Below are positions 25,416 through 34,492 of a DNA stretch of 64,000 nucleotides, piece after piece. Under the pieces are notes generated by a model. It ran no database searches. It saw only the letters and a list, made by a program, of their open reading frames with translations, and was not told the origin of the DNA. Both the position numbers and the translations under genes were made by a program. The stretch spans positions 2,304,001 to 2,368,000 of the forward strand of contig CP158972.1 in the NCBI GenBank assembly GCA_040429635.1. The letters run 5' to 3'. Position 1 is the first letter of the stretch. Each line of letters starts with the position of its first letter. This DNA is from Tamlana crocina. GTDB taxonomy: Bacteria; Bacteroidota; Bacteroidia; Flavobacteriales; Flavobacteriaceae.

Positions 25416-26177
25416 TTATATTGTGATTTGTAATTCGTCATAAGCCAAAAATACATTTTCAGGCAATGCTTTTTCAACTTCTTCATGAAATCCCAAAAGA
25501 TGACTGATATGTGTTAAATACGCCTTTTCAGGTTTTACCTGTTCTATAAACCGCAAAGCCTCCTCTAAATTGAAATGAGAACGGTGCGGCGTGGTTCGCA
25601 ACGCGTTTACCACCAAAACCTTCAAGCCTTTCAATTTTTCAACTTCCGCATCTTCTACCGTTTTCATATCAGTTAAATACGCAAAATCCTTAAACCGAAA
25701 CCCAAACACCTGTAAATCGGCATGCTTACCCTCTATAGGAACAACTTTTAATCCATTCAGATCAAATGGCTGGTTTGTTATAATATTTTCTTCAACGCTG
25801 GGTGCGCCTGGGTATTTATTTTCGGTTTCAAAAAAATAATGGAATCGTTTTTTAATTTCTTTCAGTACCCTTTTATGAGCATAAATAGGAACATCGCCTT
25901 GCCGAAAGTAAAACGGACGGATATCATCCAAACCCAAAACATGGTCGGAATGCTCATGCGTAAACAAAATACCATCTATTTTGTTGCAATTAGCCCTGAG
26001 CATTTGGTATCGAAAATCCGGACCGCAATCTATCACGTACGTAAAGTTGTCCCATTCCACCAAAACAGAAACCCGAAGTCGCTTATCGCGCGGATCTTTG
26101 CTCAGGCAAACAGGGTGGTCGCTCCCAATAATGGGGATTCCTTGCGAAGTACCCGTACCAAGAAAGGTAATTTTCAA
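25416..26177 (-). CDS. MBL-fold metallo-hydrolase, PhnP-like (253 aa)
   Basis: The metal-binding motif THEHSDHVLGLDD lies near residue 73, preceded by FLGTGTSQGIPIIGSDHPVC. CGPDFRYQ and a later HRSHFN and THISH supply the remaining His and Asp ligands. The family includes PhnP cyclic phosphodiesterase and RNase Z-like enzymes. No ATG is available at the N-terminus. I prefer TTG at 26177 (LKITFLGTG, the conserved family start) over TTG at 26198, which overlaps the -7 element TATTTTTG at 26196-26203. Confidence 0.88.
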   Translation of the reverse strand: MKITFLGTGTSQGIPIIGSDHPVCLSKDPRDKRLRVSVLVEWDNFTYVIDCGPDFRYQMLRANCNKIDGILFTHEHSDHVLGLDDIRPFYFRQGDVPIYAHKRVLKEIKKRFHYFFETENKYPGAPSVEENIITNQPFDLNGLKVVPIEGKHADLQVFGFRFKDFAYLTDMKTVEDAEVEKLKGLKVLVVNALRTTPHRSHFNLEEALRFIEQVKPEKAYLTHISHLLGFHEEVEKALPENVFLAYDELQITI

Positions 26178-26195
26178 AATATCGTAATTTTTAGC

Positions 26196-26203
26196 CAAAA
26201 ATA
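26196..26203 (-). promoter_or_regulatory. -7 promoter element of the MBL operon
   Basis: TATTTTTG on the minus strand matches the Bacteroidota TAnnTTTG consensus. It implies transcription starting near 26189, only about 12 nt before the preferred TTG start codon. Confidence 0.5.
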
Positions 26204-26270
26204 AGGTTATTTTTTCGTTTGAAATAGTAATTTAATATCTTTACTTTTTATTGAATTTAACCTGAAAAGC

Positions 26271-27734
26271 ATGGAGATTACTACAAAAGGAGATAAAGAG
26301 TTTGATGATATCCCATCGTTAAAATCTAAGGCATTGCGCATCAACCTAAACGAAAATATTTACGGTACATTTGCCGAAATTGGAGCCGGACAAGAAACTT
26401 GCCGGCATTTTTTTAGGGCCGGAGGTGCTTCTGGAACTATCGCCAAGGCGATGTCTGCCTACGATAAGGATTTTAGTGACGCTATTTACGGCGCTGAGGA
26501 CGACGGTCGCTATGTAACACAGCCCCGTTTACGCAAAATGCTGGCCCATGAAATGAATCTCATTGAAACCAGGCTAACCCGTGAAAAAAACCCGAACAAA
26601 ATATTTTTCACGTACGCGAACACAGTAGCCACTATCGATTTTGCCAAACAGTTTAAAGGTCATGGCTGGGTAGGCATTCGTTATCAAGTTGAAGCCGGAG
26701 GCGATTATAACGAAATAATCCTTCACCTTCGTTTTAAGGAAACCGATGCTAGACTGCAACAAGAAACTTTAGGTATACTTGGCACCAATCTTATTTACGG
26801 TGCTTTTTACAAGTATAATGAGCCAAAAAAATTACTGCGCTACCTCTACGATCATTTGGATAAAGACCAACTGGAAATAGACACCATAAATTTTGCAGGC
26901 CCTGTTTTTAAAAATGTGGACAACCGATTAATGAGTTTGCAATTGGTTAAAAACGGTATGACCGATGCGGTAATGTTTGGCCCCGATGGCACCAACGTAT
27001 TACCCGCTAAGGTTTTCTACAAAAAGAATATTTTGGCACTTCGCGGAAGCTTTAGGCCTGTAACCAAAGTGAATATGGAAATGTATGAGAAATCATACCA
27101 AATGTTCATCAAAGAAAATAAGGTAGACAAGGATAAAACGGTTACGGTTTTTGAAATTACGCTATCCAACCTAAGGGCTGAAGGAGAGATTGATGAACAG
27201 GATTTCATTGATAGAGCAGATTTGTTATGCTCTCTAGGGCACTCGGTTATGATATCCAACTTCCAGGAATACTTCAAGGTGGTTGAATACTTCTCCAACT
27301 ACACGAAAGCCCGAATGGGACTTGCCATGGGTGTTAGTAATTTGATTGAAATTTTTGATGAAAAATATTATCGTCACATTAGCGGAGGTATTCTGGAAGC
27401 TTTTGGCAAATTATTCTTTAAAGATTTAAAAGTGTACTTGTACCCCATGCTCGACCCCGAAACTGGAGAACTTATTAATAGTGAAAATTTAAAAGTGTAT
27501 CCGCGAATGAAAGAGTTGTACAAATTCTTTAAGTACAACGGAAAGGTACTCGATATTAAAGATTACGACTCAGATATAATGAATATATTCTCTCGAGAAA
27601 TTTTACGAATGATTTCTGAAGGAGAAGTTGGCTGGGAAGACATGGTTCCTGAAGGCGTTGCTGAACTGATTAAGGATTACCGACTTTTCGGCTACACACG
27701 AAAGCCGCTCACCCTAAGCAGGCGTAGAAAATAA
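26271..27734 (+). CDS. Conserved protein of unknown function (487 aa)
   Basis: This is a soluble protein without signal peptide or transmembrane segment. Well-defined stretches include FAEIGAGQETCRHFFRAGGA near residue 37, IYGAEDDGRYVTQPRLRKML, FFTYANTVATIDF, and SLGHSVMISNFQEYFKVVEY near residue 325. It ends in a basic tail (RKPLTLSRRRK). No nucleotidyltransferase HxGH motif, Walker A motif or other classical catalytic signature is visible. The even composition and long open frame argue for an ordinary conserved enzyme. It is divergent from the MBL operon. Confidence 0.75.
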   Translation: MEITTKGDKEFDDIPSLKSKALRINLNENIYGTFAEIGAGQETCRHFFRAGGASGTIAKAMSAYDKDFSDAIYGAEDDGRYVTQPRLRKMLAHEMNLIETRLTREKNPNKIFFTYANTVATIDFAKQFKGHGWVGIRYQVEAGGDYNEIILHLRFKETDARLQQETLGILGTNLIYGAFYKYNEPKKLLRYLYDHLDKDQLEIDTINFAGPVFKNVDNRLMSLQLVKNGMTDAVMFGPDGTNVLPAKVFYKKNILALRGSFRPVTKVNMEMYEKSYQMFIKENKVDKDKTVTVFEITLSNLRAEGEIDEQDFIDRADLLCSLGHSVMISNFQEYFKVVEYFSNYTKARMGLAMGVSNLIEIFDEKYYRHISGGILEAFGKLFFKDLKVYLYPMLDPETGELINSENLKVYPRMKELYKFFKYNGKVLDIKDYDSDIMNIFSREILRMISEGEVGWEDMVPEGVAELIKDYRLFGYTRKPLTLSRRRK

Positions 27735-27770
27735 AACAACAAAAAAAGCTACTTAAAAAGTCTTGAATAT

Positions 27771-27842
27771 TGTCAGTTTGAGCGCAGTCGAAAACATTAG
27801 CATATTGATTTTTAATGCATTTCGACTACGCTTAATGTGACA
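27771..27842. repeat. Intergenic inverted repeat with imperfect 23-bp arms
   Basis: The left arm (27771-27793) begins TGTCAGTTTGAGCGCAGTCG. The right arm (27820-27842) is its reverse complement with about four mismatches. A 26-nt spacer separates them. It lies between the convergent genes at 27734 and 27896. Elements of this type (TTCGACT..GCTCAA..TGACA) are a known sort of dispersed intergenic repeat in flavobacterial genomes. Only one copy is in this window. Confidence 0.75.
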
Positions 27843-27895
27843 AACAGGTACAATTTAAACTTTAAAGACCTCTTTTTCACACTATCATTCATTAA

Positions 27896-28351
27896 CTAGC
27901 TTTCCAATATTTGGGCTGCGTGGTCTTTTGTTTTAACCTTATCAATAACACGCTCTACTACTCCGTTTTCATCAATTAGAAATGTTTTTCTGTGGATGCC
28001 GTCAAACTCGCGCCCCATAAATTTCTTAGGCCCCCAAACGCCAAATGCATTGATTACCTCTTTGTCTTCATCAGCCAATAACGGAAACGGAAAATCATAT
28101 TTATTTTTAAAATTAGACTGTCGTTTCTGGCTATCGGCACTCACTCCTAATAGTTCATACCCTTCACCTTGTAAGGCTTTATAGTTATCCCTTAAGTTAC
28201 AAGCTTCGTTGGTACAGCCAGGTGTACTGGCCTTGGGATAAAAAAACACAATTAACTTTTTTCCTTTATAATCACTTAGTGAAACTATGTTTCCTTGTTC
28301 ATCCTTTACCGAAAAATTTGGCACGGCATCACCTTGCTTTAATGTATTCAT
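27896..28351 (-). CDS. bcp: Thioredoxin-dependent thiol peroxidase, BCP family (151 aa)
   Basis: A 2-Cys atypical peroxiredoxin that reduces hydrogen peroxide and organic hydroperoxides with thioredoxin. The peroxidatic Cys46 lies in KASTPGCTNEAC and the resolving Cys51 is five residues later, as in E. coli Bcp (45 and 50). The length and the closing VKTKDHAAQIL are typical. It is divergent from nth with overlapping promoters between 28352 and 28386. Confidence 0.95.
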   Translation of the reverse strand: MNTLKQGDAVPNFSVKDEQGNIVSLSDYKGKKLIVFFYPKASTPGCTNEACNLRDNYKALQGEGYELLGVSADSQKRQSNFKNKYDFPFPLLADEDKEVINAFGVWGPKKFMGREFDGIHRKTFLIDENGVVERVIDKVKTKDHAAQILES

Positions 28352-28356
28352 AGTAT

Positions 28357-28380
28357 TAACTTTGGTTTTTCACAAATGTA
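28357..28380. promoter_or_regulatory. Divergent bcp / nth promoters
   Basis: The plus strand carries TAACTTTG at 28357-28364, 23 nt before the nth ATG. The minus strand carries TACATTTG at 28373-28380, 22 nt before the bcp ATG. Both fit the TAnnTTTG -7 consensus. Confidence 0.55.
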
Positions 28381-28386
28381 CAATTT

Positions 28387-29046
28387 ATGACCAAGACAGA
28401 GAAGGTTGAATTTGTTATAAAAACCTTAAACGAACTCTATCCCGAAATTCCCATTCCGTTAGACCACAAAGACTCTTACACATTACTGATTGCCGTATTA
28501 ATGTCGGCACAAAGTACCGATGTGCGCGTAAACCAGATTACACCACTGCTTTTTGAAAAGGCCGACAACCCTCACGACATGGTAAAACTTTCGGTTGATG
28601 AAATTCGCGACATTATTAAACCTGTTGGCTTATCGCCAATGAAAAGCAAGGGCATCTACGGTTTATCAAAAATTCTTATTGAAAAACACAACGGTGAAGT
28701 ACCCCAGAGTTTTGAGGCCTTGGAGGCGCTTCCTGCTGTGGGGCACAAAACGGCCAGTGTGGTAATGTCGCAAGCCTTTGGTGTACCCGCTTTTCCAGTC
28801 GATACGCACATTCACAGACTGATGTTTCGTTGGAACTTGAGCAACGGTAAAAACGTCAACCAAACTGAAAAGGATGCCAAACGCTTATTTCCAAAAGAAC
28901 TTTGGAACGATTTGCACCTTCAGATTATATGGTACGGGAGGGAATATTCGCCGGCAAGAGGCTGGGATTTGGAAAAGGACATCATTACCAAAACCATTGG
29001 CAGGCAATCTGTAATTAACGAATACCATAAAACAAAAAAGCCCTGA
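28387..29046 (+). CDS. nth: Endonuclease III-family DNA glycosylase without Fe-S cluster (219 aa)
   Basis: This enzyme removes oxidised pyrimidines and cleaves abasic sites. The helix-hairpin-helix is LEALPAVGHKTASVV with catalytic Lys at about residue 121, and the catalytic Asp lies in PVDTHIHR at about residue 139 (E. coli 120 and 138). The C-terminal loop that normally carries four Cys for a [4Fe-4S] cluster has none: the region after IIWYGREYSPARGWDLEKD contains no Cys. The protein is otherwise full length. The stop codon lies inside the terminator at 29038-29063. Confidence 0.93.
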   Translation: MTKTEKVEFVIKTLNELYPEIPIPLDHKDSYTLLIAVLMSAQSTDVRVNQITPLLFEKADNPHDMVKLSVDEIRDIIKPVGLSPMKSKGIYGLSKILIEKHNGEVPQSFEALEALPAVGHKTASVVMSQAFGVPAFPVDTHIHRLMFRWNLSNGKNVNQTEKDAKRLFPKELWNDLHLQIIWYGREYSPARGWDLEKDIITKTIGRQSVINEYHKTKKP

Positions 29047-29063
29047 TTTTTCAATCAGGGCTT
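29038..29063 (+). terminator. Rho-independent terminator of nth
   Basis: A 10-bp stem AAGCCCTGAT/ATCAGGGCTT overlaps the nth stop codon. Confidence 0.75.
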
Positions 29064-29071
29064 TCATAAAC

Positions 29072-29218
29072 TCAATTTTGAAGTGCTTCAAACTTCAAAT
29101 TATTACAACTTATAACACTTAAAGCCTTAGAATAGTTTAGAAGAAAATTAACCGTTTCTTCCTTCGGTTGTAATTTTTCTATTTTATTAATAGAATTCTC
29201 AGAGTAAAGTTTTGCCAT
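29072..29218 (-). CDS. Small protein downstream of the ECF sigma gene (48 aa)
   Basis: An ATG-started frame, MAKLYSENSINKIEKLQPKE then ETVNFLLNYSKALSV, ending in TGA at 29072. It lies 59 nt downstream of the sigma factor gene on the same strand. The codon use is normal and the gap would otherwise be empty. Short proteins with a K-x-E-T-x-x-F-L-L-x-Y-S-K-A-L core are common after such sigma genes in this group, as far as I recall. The function is unknown. Confidence 0.6.
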   Translation of the reverse strand: MAKLYSENSINKIEKLQPKEETVNFLLNYSKALSVISCNNLKFEALQN

Positions 29219-29277
29219 TTTATCAATTTAAGGGTTAATTCAAATCAATAACGCAACAAAAATTACTTTATTGTATT

Positions 29278-29862
29278 TTAATTCGTCAAAACGATATTAT
29301 GTTTATCAATTATTTTTCTCAAGTTGATCAAAGCATAACGCATACGCCCTAAAGCCGTGTTAATGCTCACCCCTGTCCTATCCGATATTTCCTTAAAACT
29401 CATATCGTTATAAATACGCATCAGCAGCACTTCTTTTTGGTCTTCGGGCAATTCTTCAACCAAGCGGCGAACATCATTTTCAACCTGTTCTTTTATAATA
29501 CTCTTTTCAGCATTCAATGAGGAATCGCTCAGCACAGAAAAAATACTGAATTCACCGGCATTATCAAATTTGGGCATTCTGTTATTTTTTCTAAAATAAT
29601 CAATAACCAAATTGTGCGAAATACGCATTACCCAAGGCAAAAACTTACCTTCTTCATTATACGACCCTCGCTTAAGGGTACGTATCACTTTAATAAAGGT
29701 ATCCTGAAAAATGTCTTCAGCGACATCTTTATCGTAAACTTTCGAATAAATAAAACTGTAAACTTTTTGTTTATGCCTAACAATTAAGGTCTCAAGAGCT
29801 GTTTCGTTGCCCTTAATATAGCTACTTACCAAAGCAGCATCGGTAATAAGTTCGTGTTGCAT
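29278..29862 (-). CDS. ECF-type RNA polymerase sigma factor (194 aa)
   Basis: The sigma-70 region 2 includes YDKDVAEDIFQDTFIKVIRT and GKFLPWVMRISHNLVIDYFR at about residues 42-92. Region 4 includes LPEDQKEVLLMRIYNDMSFKE and an HTH (ISDRTGVSINTALGRMRYAL) at about residues 138-180. No anti-sigma gene is adjacent. The small protein at 29072 follows it. It is divergent from uvrA. Confidence 0.93.
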   Translation of the reverse strand: MQHELITDAALVSSYIKGNETALETLIVRHKQKVYSFIYSKVYDKDVAEDIFQDTFIKVIRTLKRGSYNEEGKFLPWVMRISHNLVIDYFRKNNRMPKFDNAGEFSIFSVLSDSSLNAEKSIIKEQVENDVRRLVEELPEDQKEVLLMRIYNDMSFKEISDRTGVSINTALGRMRYALINLRKIIDKHNIVLTN

Positions 29863-30068
29863 AATATTTACTTTTAGTGCATAGAAACAAAGGCTTCTTA
29901 GCTTGGGGTTAAATGTTTAAAAGTAAAATTATGCTATAGGCAGAAATTGATTTAATGGCTATTATCTTCCCAAAGATAACAACAATCGTTCCTAAAAAAC
30001 AAAAATTAATGATTATTTTTAACGTTTCGTTAAGCAATATTGCATTTTTTATGCTCGGTTCGTTATGC

Positions 30069-30076
30069 TATCTTTG
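30069..30076 (+). promoter_or_regulatory. -7 promoter element of uvrA
   Basis: TATCTTTG matches TAnnTTTG. A transcript start near 30083 fits the ATG at 30100 and excludes the upstream in-frame ATG at 30040. Confidence 0.5.
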
Positions 30077-30099
30077 CAGGATTATTGCCTTTAAAACCC

Positions 30100-32886
30100 A
30101 TGAATACTAGCATTTCTGAAGTAAACCCCAAAGAAAACATCATCATAAAAGGTGCAAAACTGCACAACCTTAAAAATATTGATGTTGTTATACCCCGAAA
30201 TAAATTAGTGGTGATTACGGGTCTTTCCGGCTCGGGAAAATCCAGTTTGGCGTTCGACACGCTTTATGCGGAAGGCCAGCGTCGTTACGTTGAAAGTTTA
30301 TCGAGTTACGCCAGGCAATTTTTAGGTAGACTGAACAAACCAAAAGTCGATTATATAAAAGGTATTGCACCGGCCATTGCCATTGAACAAAAGGTGAATT
30401 CCACCAACCCGCGTTCAACCGTTGGTACGACAACCGAGATTTATGATTATTTAAAACTATTGTTCGCCAGAATCGGAAAAACCTATTCGCCCGTTTCTGG
30501 TGATGAAGTTAAAAAAGATACGGTTACCGATGTTTTAAACTACCTAAAATCATTCCCCGAAAGGGCAAAATTGTTGCTGCTCTCTCCCATATATTTGGAA
30601 GAAGGCCGCAGCATGGAAAACAAAATCAAAACTCTGTCACAGCAAGGCTATGCCAGACTGAAGGTGAACGGCGACGTTTTAAGGATTGACGAAATAGAAT
30701 CGGTTTCTGAAAAAGACGAGGTGTTGTTGGTAGTTGATAGGATCATTACCAAAGACGACGAAGATTTCTTCAACCGGTTGGCCGATTCCATTCAAACTGC
30801 TTTTTTTGAAGGCAAAGGCGAATGTTTTATTGAAACCCTATCAGACCGAAAACAGCGGCAATTCAGTAATAAATTTGAATTGGATGGCATTAATTTCCTG
30901 GAACCGAATGTACATTTGTTCAGTTTCAACAACCCTTATGGCGCCTGCCCAAAATGCGAAGGTTATGGAGATATTATTGGAATTGACGAAGATTTGGTGA
31001 TTCCCAACACAGGGCTTTCGGTTTACGAAAACGCTATTTTTCCGTGGCGTGGCGAAAGCATGAGTTGGCATAAAGACCAATTGGTGAACAATTCCCATAA
31101 ATTTGATTTCCCCATTCATAAGCCCTATTTTCAGTTGAGTGCCGAACAAAAACAATTGATTTGGGATGGCAATAAATATTTTGAAGGCTTAAATTCCTTT
31201 TTTGAAGAACTGGAGGCCAAGGCATACAAAATACAAAACCGGGTGATGTTGTCGCGCTACCGCGGAAAAACAAAATGCAAAGCCTGCAACGGAAAACGCT
31301 TGCGCCCCGAAGCCAATTATGTTAAAATTGCGGGTGCCACCATTACCGATTTAGTGGAAATGCCGCTGAGCAAACTGGCGAGTTTCTTCAAACAATTGGA
31401 ATTGAACGATTACGACACCAAAATTGCCGACCGATTACTGAAAGAAATTAATAACCGCCTCTCATTTTTAGCCAATGTAGGTTTGGATTATTTAACACTA
31501 AACCGAAAATCGAATACGCTTTCGGGTGGTGAAAGTCAGCGCATCAATCTGGCCACATCGTTGGGTAGTAGTTTGGTGGGCTCGATGTATATTTTAGATG
31601 AACCTAGTATAGGCTTGCATCCCAAAGACACAGAACGGTTGATTTCGGTATTGAAATCATTGCGCGATTTGGGCAATACCGTTATTGTGGTTGAGCATGA
31701 TGAAGATATTATGAAAGCCGCCGACACCATTATAGACATAGGTCCCGAAGCGGGGACTTTTGGTGGCAGCGTGGTGGCCGAAGGCAGTTTTACCGACATT
31801 TTGGCTTCCAACTCCCTAACCGCCCGATACCTCAATGAAGATTTGAACATTGAAGTGCCACAGGCCAAAAGAACATCAAAATATTACGTGGATGTTATTG
31901 GCGCTCGTGAAAACAACCTGAAAAATATCGATGTACGTTTTCCTTTGGGAATGCTTACCGTGGTTACGGGTGTTTCTGGTAGTGGAAAAAGTACTTTGGT
32001 AAAAAAGATACTATTTCCGGCATTACAAAAAGAACTCACCGATTTTGGCGACAAACCAGGGCAGTTTTCAAAATTGGATGGGAATTTCAAAAACATCCAA
32101 CACATCGAGTTTGTTGACCAAAACCCTATTGGGCGGTCGTCACGATCTAACCCGGTGACCTATATAAAAGCTTATGATGATATACGGGCACTGTTCTCAA
32201 AACAAAAATTGAGCAAAATTCGAAACTACCAAGCCAAGCATTTTTCATTTAATGTGGATGGCGGACGCTGTGAAACTTGCAAAGGCGAGGGCGAAGTTAC
32301 CATTGAAATGCAATTTATGGCCGATGTGCATTTAGAGTGCGATACCTGTAAAGGCAAACGCTTTAAAAAAGAAGTTCTGGAAGTCACTTTTGCCGACAAA
32401 AGTATCGACGACGTTTTAAACCTCACCATTGATGATGCCATTTTATTTTTTGAAAAAACTGAACAAACCAAAATAAAAAATAAACTTCAGCCATTGCAAG
32501 ATGTTGGGCTAGGCTATGTTACTTTAGGGCAAAGCTCCTCTACCCTTTCAGGAGGGGAAGCCCAACGTATTAAACTCGCCACCTTTTTGGGTAAAGGAAG
32601 TAACAAAGAAAGAGCCCTTTTCATATTTGATGAACCCACAACTGGGCTTCATTTTCATGACATCCAAAAACTATTGAAATCGTTTAACGCCTTAATTGAA
32701 AAAGGGCACTCTATTATAGTTGTTGAGCACAATATTGATTTAATAAAATGTGCCGACCATATTATAGATTTAGGGCCCGAAGGGGGCGAAAATGGCGGAA
32801 ATCTTGTAGCCTCAGGTACTCCCGAAGAAATAGTAAAGTGCAAATCTTCAGAAATTGGAAGGTATTTAACCCCGAAACTTAATTAG
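30100..32886 (+). CDS. uvrA: Excinuclease ABC subunit A
   Basis: DNA-damage recognition ATPase of nucleotide excision repair (928 aa, normal length). It has two ABC ATPase modules: Walker [13 protein letters not shown] near residue 41 and [14 protein letters not shown] near 623; signatures [19 protein letters not shown] and [18 protein letters not shown]. Zinc-binding CxxC pairs are seen in [25 protein letters not shown] and CDTCKGKRF. The start MNTSISEV at 30100 was chosen because the family begins shortly before [15 protein letters not shown] and because a -7 promoter element lies at 30069-30076. Confidence 0.97.
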   Translation: MNTSISEVNPKENIIIKGAKLHNLKNIDVVIPRNKLVVITGLSGSGKSSLAFDTLYAEGQRRYVESLSSYARQFLGRLNKPKVDYIKGIAPAIAIEQKVNSTNPRSTVGTTTEIYDYLKLLFARIGKTYSPVSGDEVKKDTVTDVLNYLKSFPERAKLLLLSPIYLEEGRSMENKIKTLSQQGYARLKVNGDVLRIDEIESVSEKDEVLLVVDRIITKDDEDFFNRLADSIQTAFFEGKGECFIETLSDRKQRQFSNKFELDGINFLEPNVHLFSFNNPYGACPKCEGYGDIIGIDEDLVIPNTGLSVYENAIFPWRGESMSWHKDQLVNNSHKFDFPIHKPYFQLSAEQKQLIWDGNKYFEGLNSFFEELEAKAYKIQNRVMLSRYRGKTKCKACNGKRLRPEANYVKIAGATITDLVEMPLSKLASFFKQLELNDYDTKIADRLLKEINNRLSFLANVGLDYLTLNRKSNTLSGGESQRINLATSLGSSLVGSMYILDEPSIGLHPKDTERLISVLKSLRDLGNTVIVVEHDEDIMKAADTIIDIGPEAGTFGGSVVAEGSFTDILASNSLTARYLNEDLNIEVPQAKRTSKYYVDVIGARENNLKNIDVRFPLGMLTVVTGVSGSGKSTLVKKILFPALQKELTDFGDKPGQFSKLDGNFKNIQHIEFVDQNPIGRSSRSNPVTYIKAYDDIRALFSKQKLSKIRNYQAKHFSFNVDGGRCETCKGEGEVTIEMQFMADVHLECDTCKGKRFKKEVLEVTFADKSIDDVLNLTIDDAILFFEKTEQTKIKNKLQPLQDVGLGYVTLGQSSSTLSGGEAQRIKLATFLGKGSNKERALFIFDEPTTGLHFHDIQKLLKSFNALIEKGHSIIVVEHNIDLIKCADHIIDLGPEGGENGGNLVASGTPEEIVKCKSSEIGRYLTPKLN

Positions 32887-32888
32887 GA

Positions 32889-33488
32889 CTAGCGTTTCTT
32901 TTGCCACGGAAAATTCACGTACCTACCTTTAACAGGATAAGATCTGTTACTTGTAATATTATTGAACACCAAAGCTACAACCAACAAGATAAGCGTTCCG
33001 GTTAGCACCGGCGCCAAAACATACCAATACCCCAAACTCTGAATTTTTTCTCCACCGATAACTGCTATTAGGGCTGCTGCTCCACCGGGCGGATGCAATG
33101 TTTTGGTGTACTGCATCACAACAATGGAAAGGCCTACCGCCAACGAAGCCGCTAACCACAAAATATCTGGGAATAATTTTGCCACACTCACACCTATAAT
33201 CGCTGAAATAATATGTCCGCCAATTAAATTTCTGGGCTGTGCCAACGGACTTTGTATTTCCCCATAAATCAATACGCTTGAAGCTCCAAACGAACCTATT
33301 AAAAACAAACTTTCTACCTCTGGCAAGAAACGAGATTGTGTTATGGCTATTAAGCCTATGCCCATAAACGCACCAATAAAAGACCAAAACTTTTCTTTGT
33401 AATCTACCAAGGTTTCCTTGTATAAAATGTATTTAGAAAGACGAATGGTTCTATTTATCTTCTGTTTTATCATAGATATTTTTTGCAA
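32889..33488 (-). CDS. HPP-family membrane protein (199 aa)
   Basis: It has four or five transmembrane helices and the family motif TLHPPGGAAALIAVIGG near residue 130. AQPRNLIGGHIISAIIGVSV is the second conserved region. HPP proteins have been linked to nitrite transport in plastids and cyanobacteria; the substrate here is unknown. It ends 2 nt from the end of convergent uvrA. The divergent LysR gene 108 nt away may regulate it. Confidence 0.88.
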   Translation of the reverse strand: MQKISMIKQKINRTIRLSKYILYKETLVDYKEKFWSFIGAFMGIGLIAITQSRFLPEVESLFLIGSFGASSVLIYGEIQSPLAQPRNLIGGHIISAIIGVSVAKLFPDILWLAASLAVGLSIVVMQYTKTLHPPGGAAALIAVIGGEKIQSLGYWYVLAPVLTGTLILLVVALVFNNITSNRSYPVKGRYVNFPWQKKR

Positions 33489-33595
33489 TATTATAGAATA
33501 TCAACACGATTTTCACCTTAAATAATTGAATGATTCTAATTTATAATTGAAATAAAATCAAGCATCAATCCTTTACAAAATTGTAGTTTTGTCAA

Positions 33596-34492
33596 ATGGA
33601 AATAAAGTATTTCAAACTCATAAAAACCATTGCCGAAGAAGGAAGTTTGGCCAACTCTACTTCAAAATTGTTTTTGACCCAGTCTGCCTTAAGCCATCAA
33701 CTAAAAGAATTGGAACTGCAATTGGGCTTTAAAGTATTTTTTAGGGCCCGCAATAAATGGACGCTAACCGAAGAGGGCACGGAACTTTACCATATAGGTA
33801 ACAATGTGCTTGAAAGCATTGAAAAAGGTTTAGATAACATAAAGCAAATACAAACAAAATCTACCGGTTCCATAAAGGTAAGCACCGAGTGTTTCTCGTT
33901 TTACCATGGTTTTCCTCATTTTATTCAAAAAATGGGGAGGCTGTACCCCGAAATTAATATTGAATTGATTTTGGAATCCACCCATCAGCCCATTGAAAAA
34001 TTACAATCTAAAGAAATTGATGCAGCAATTGTTACCTCAAAACCCACAGACAAGAATCTAATAGGTTTCAAGTTTTTCGAAGATGAAATTTTCGCCATTA
34101 TGCACAAAGAAAATACTTTGAATGACAAAAAATACTTAGCCGCAGACGATTTTACCAACCAGCATTTAATCATCCACTCCTACCCGCTTGAAACCGTATC
34201 GGTTCACGAACAATTTTTAAAACCCAATAAAATTTCCCCGTTAAAAATATCTGCTGTACCGCTCACACAGGTAGCCCTGGAAATGATTGATTCCAACTTA
34301 GGAATAACCTGCATGCCCAAATGGGCTTTAAAGGCATTTAAACTTTCTGAAAACTTAGTTTACAAGCAAATAGGCAAAGGTTTGAAAAGGAATCATTATT
34401 TAGTAATCCGGAAAAGTGACGAAAACAAAAAACACATGAATGATTTTGTTTCAAACTTTAAAGAACACTTTTTGTTAGTTTCTTCAAATTAA
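33596..34492 (+). CDS. LysR-family transcriptional regulator (298 aa)
   Basis: The N-terminal winged HTH (about residues 1-62) contains EEGSLANSTSKLFLTQSALS and HQLKELELQLGFKVFFR. The substrate-binding domain follows (about residues 90-295). The HTH resembles MetR-like regulators. Its divergent neighbour is the HPP gene. Its stop overlaps by 4 nt with the stop end of the convergent JmjC/cupin gene. Confidence 0.93.
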   Translation: MEIKYFKLIKTIAEEGSLANSTSKLFLTQSALSHQLKELELQLGFKVFFRARNKWTLTEEGTELYHIGNNVLESIEKGLDNIKQIQTKSTGSIKVSTECFSFYHGFPHFIQKMGRLYPEINIELILESTHQPIEKLQSKEIDAAIVTSKPTDKNLIGFKFFEDEIFAIMHKENTLNDKKYLAADDFTNQHLIIHSYPLETVSVHEQFLKPNKISPLKISAVPLTQVALEMIDSNLGITCMPKWALKAFKLSENLVYKQIGKGLKRNHYLVIRKSDENKKHMNDFVSNFKEHFLLVSSN

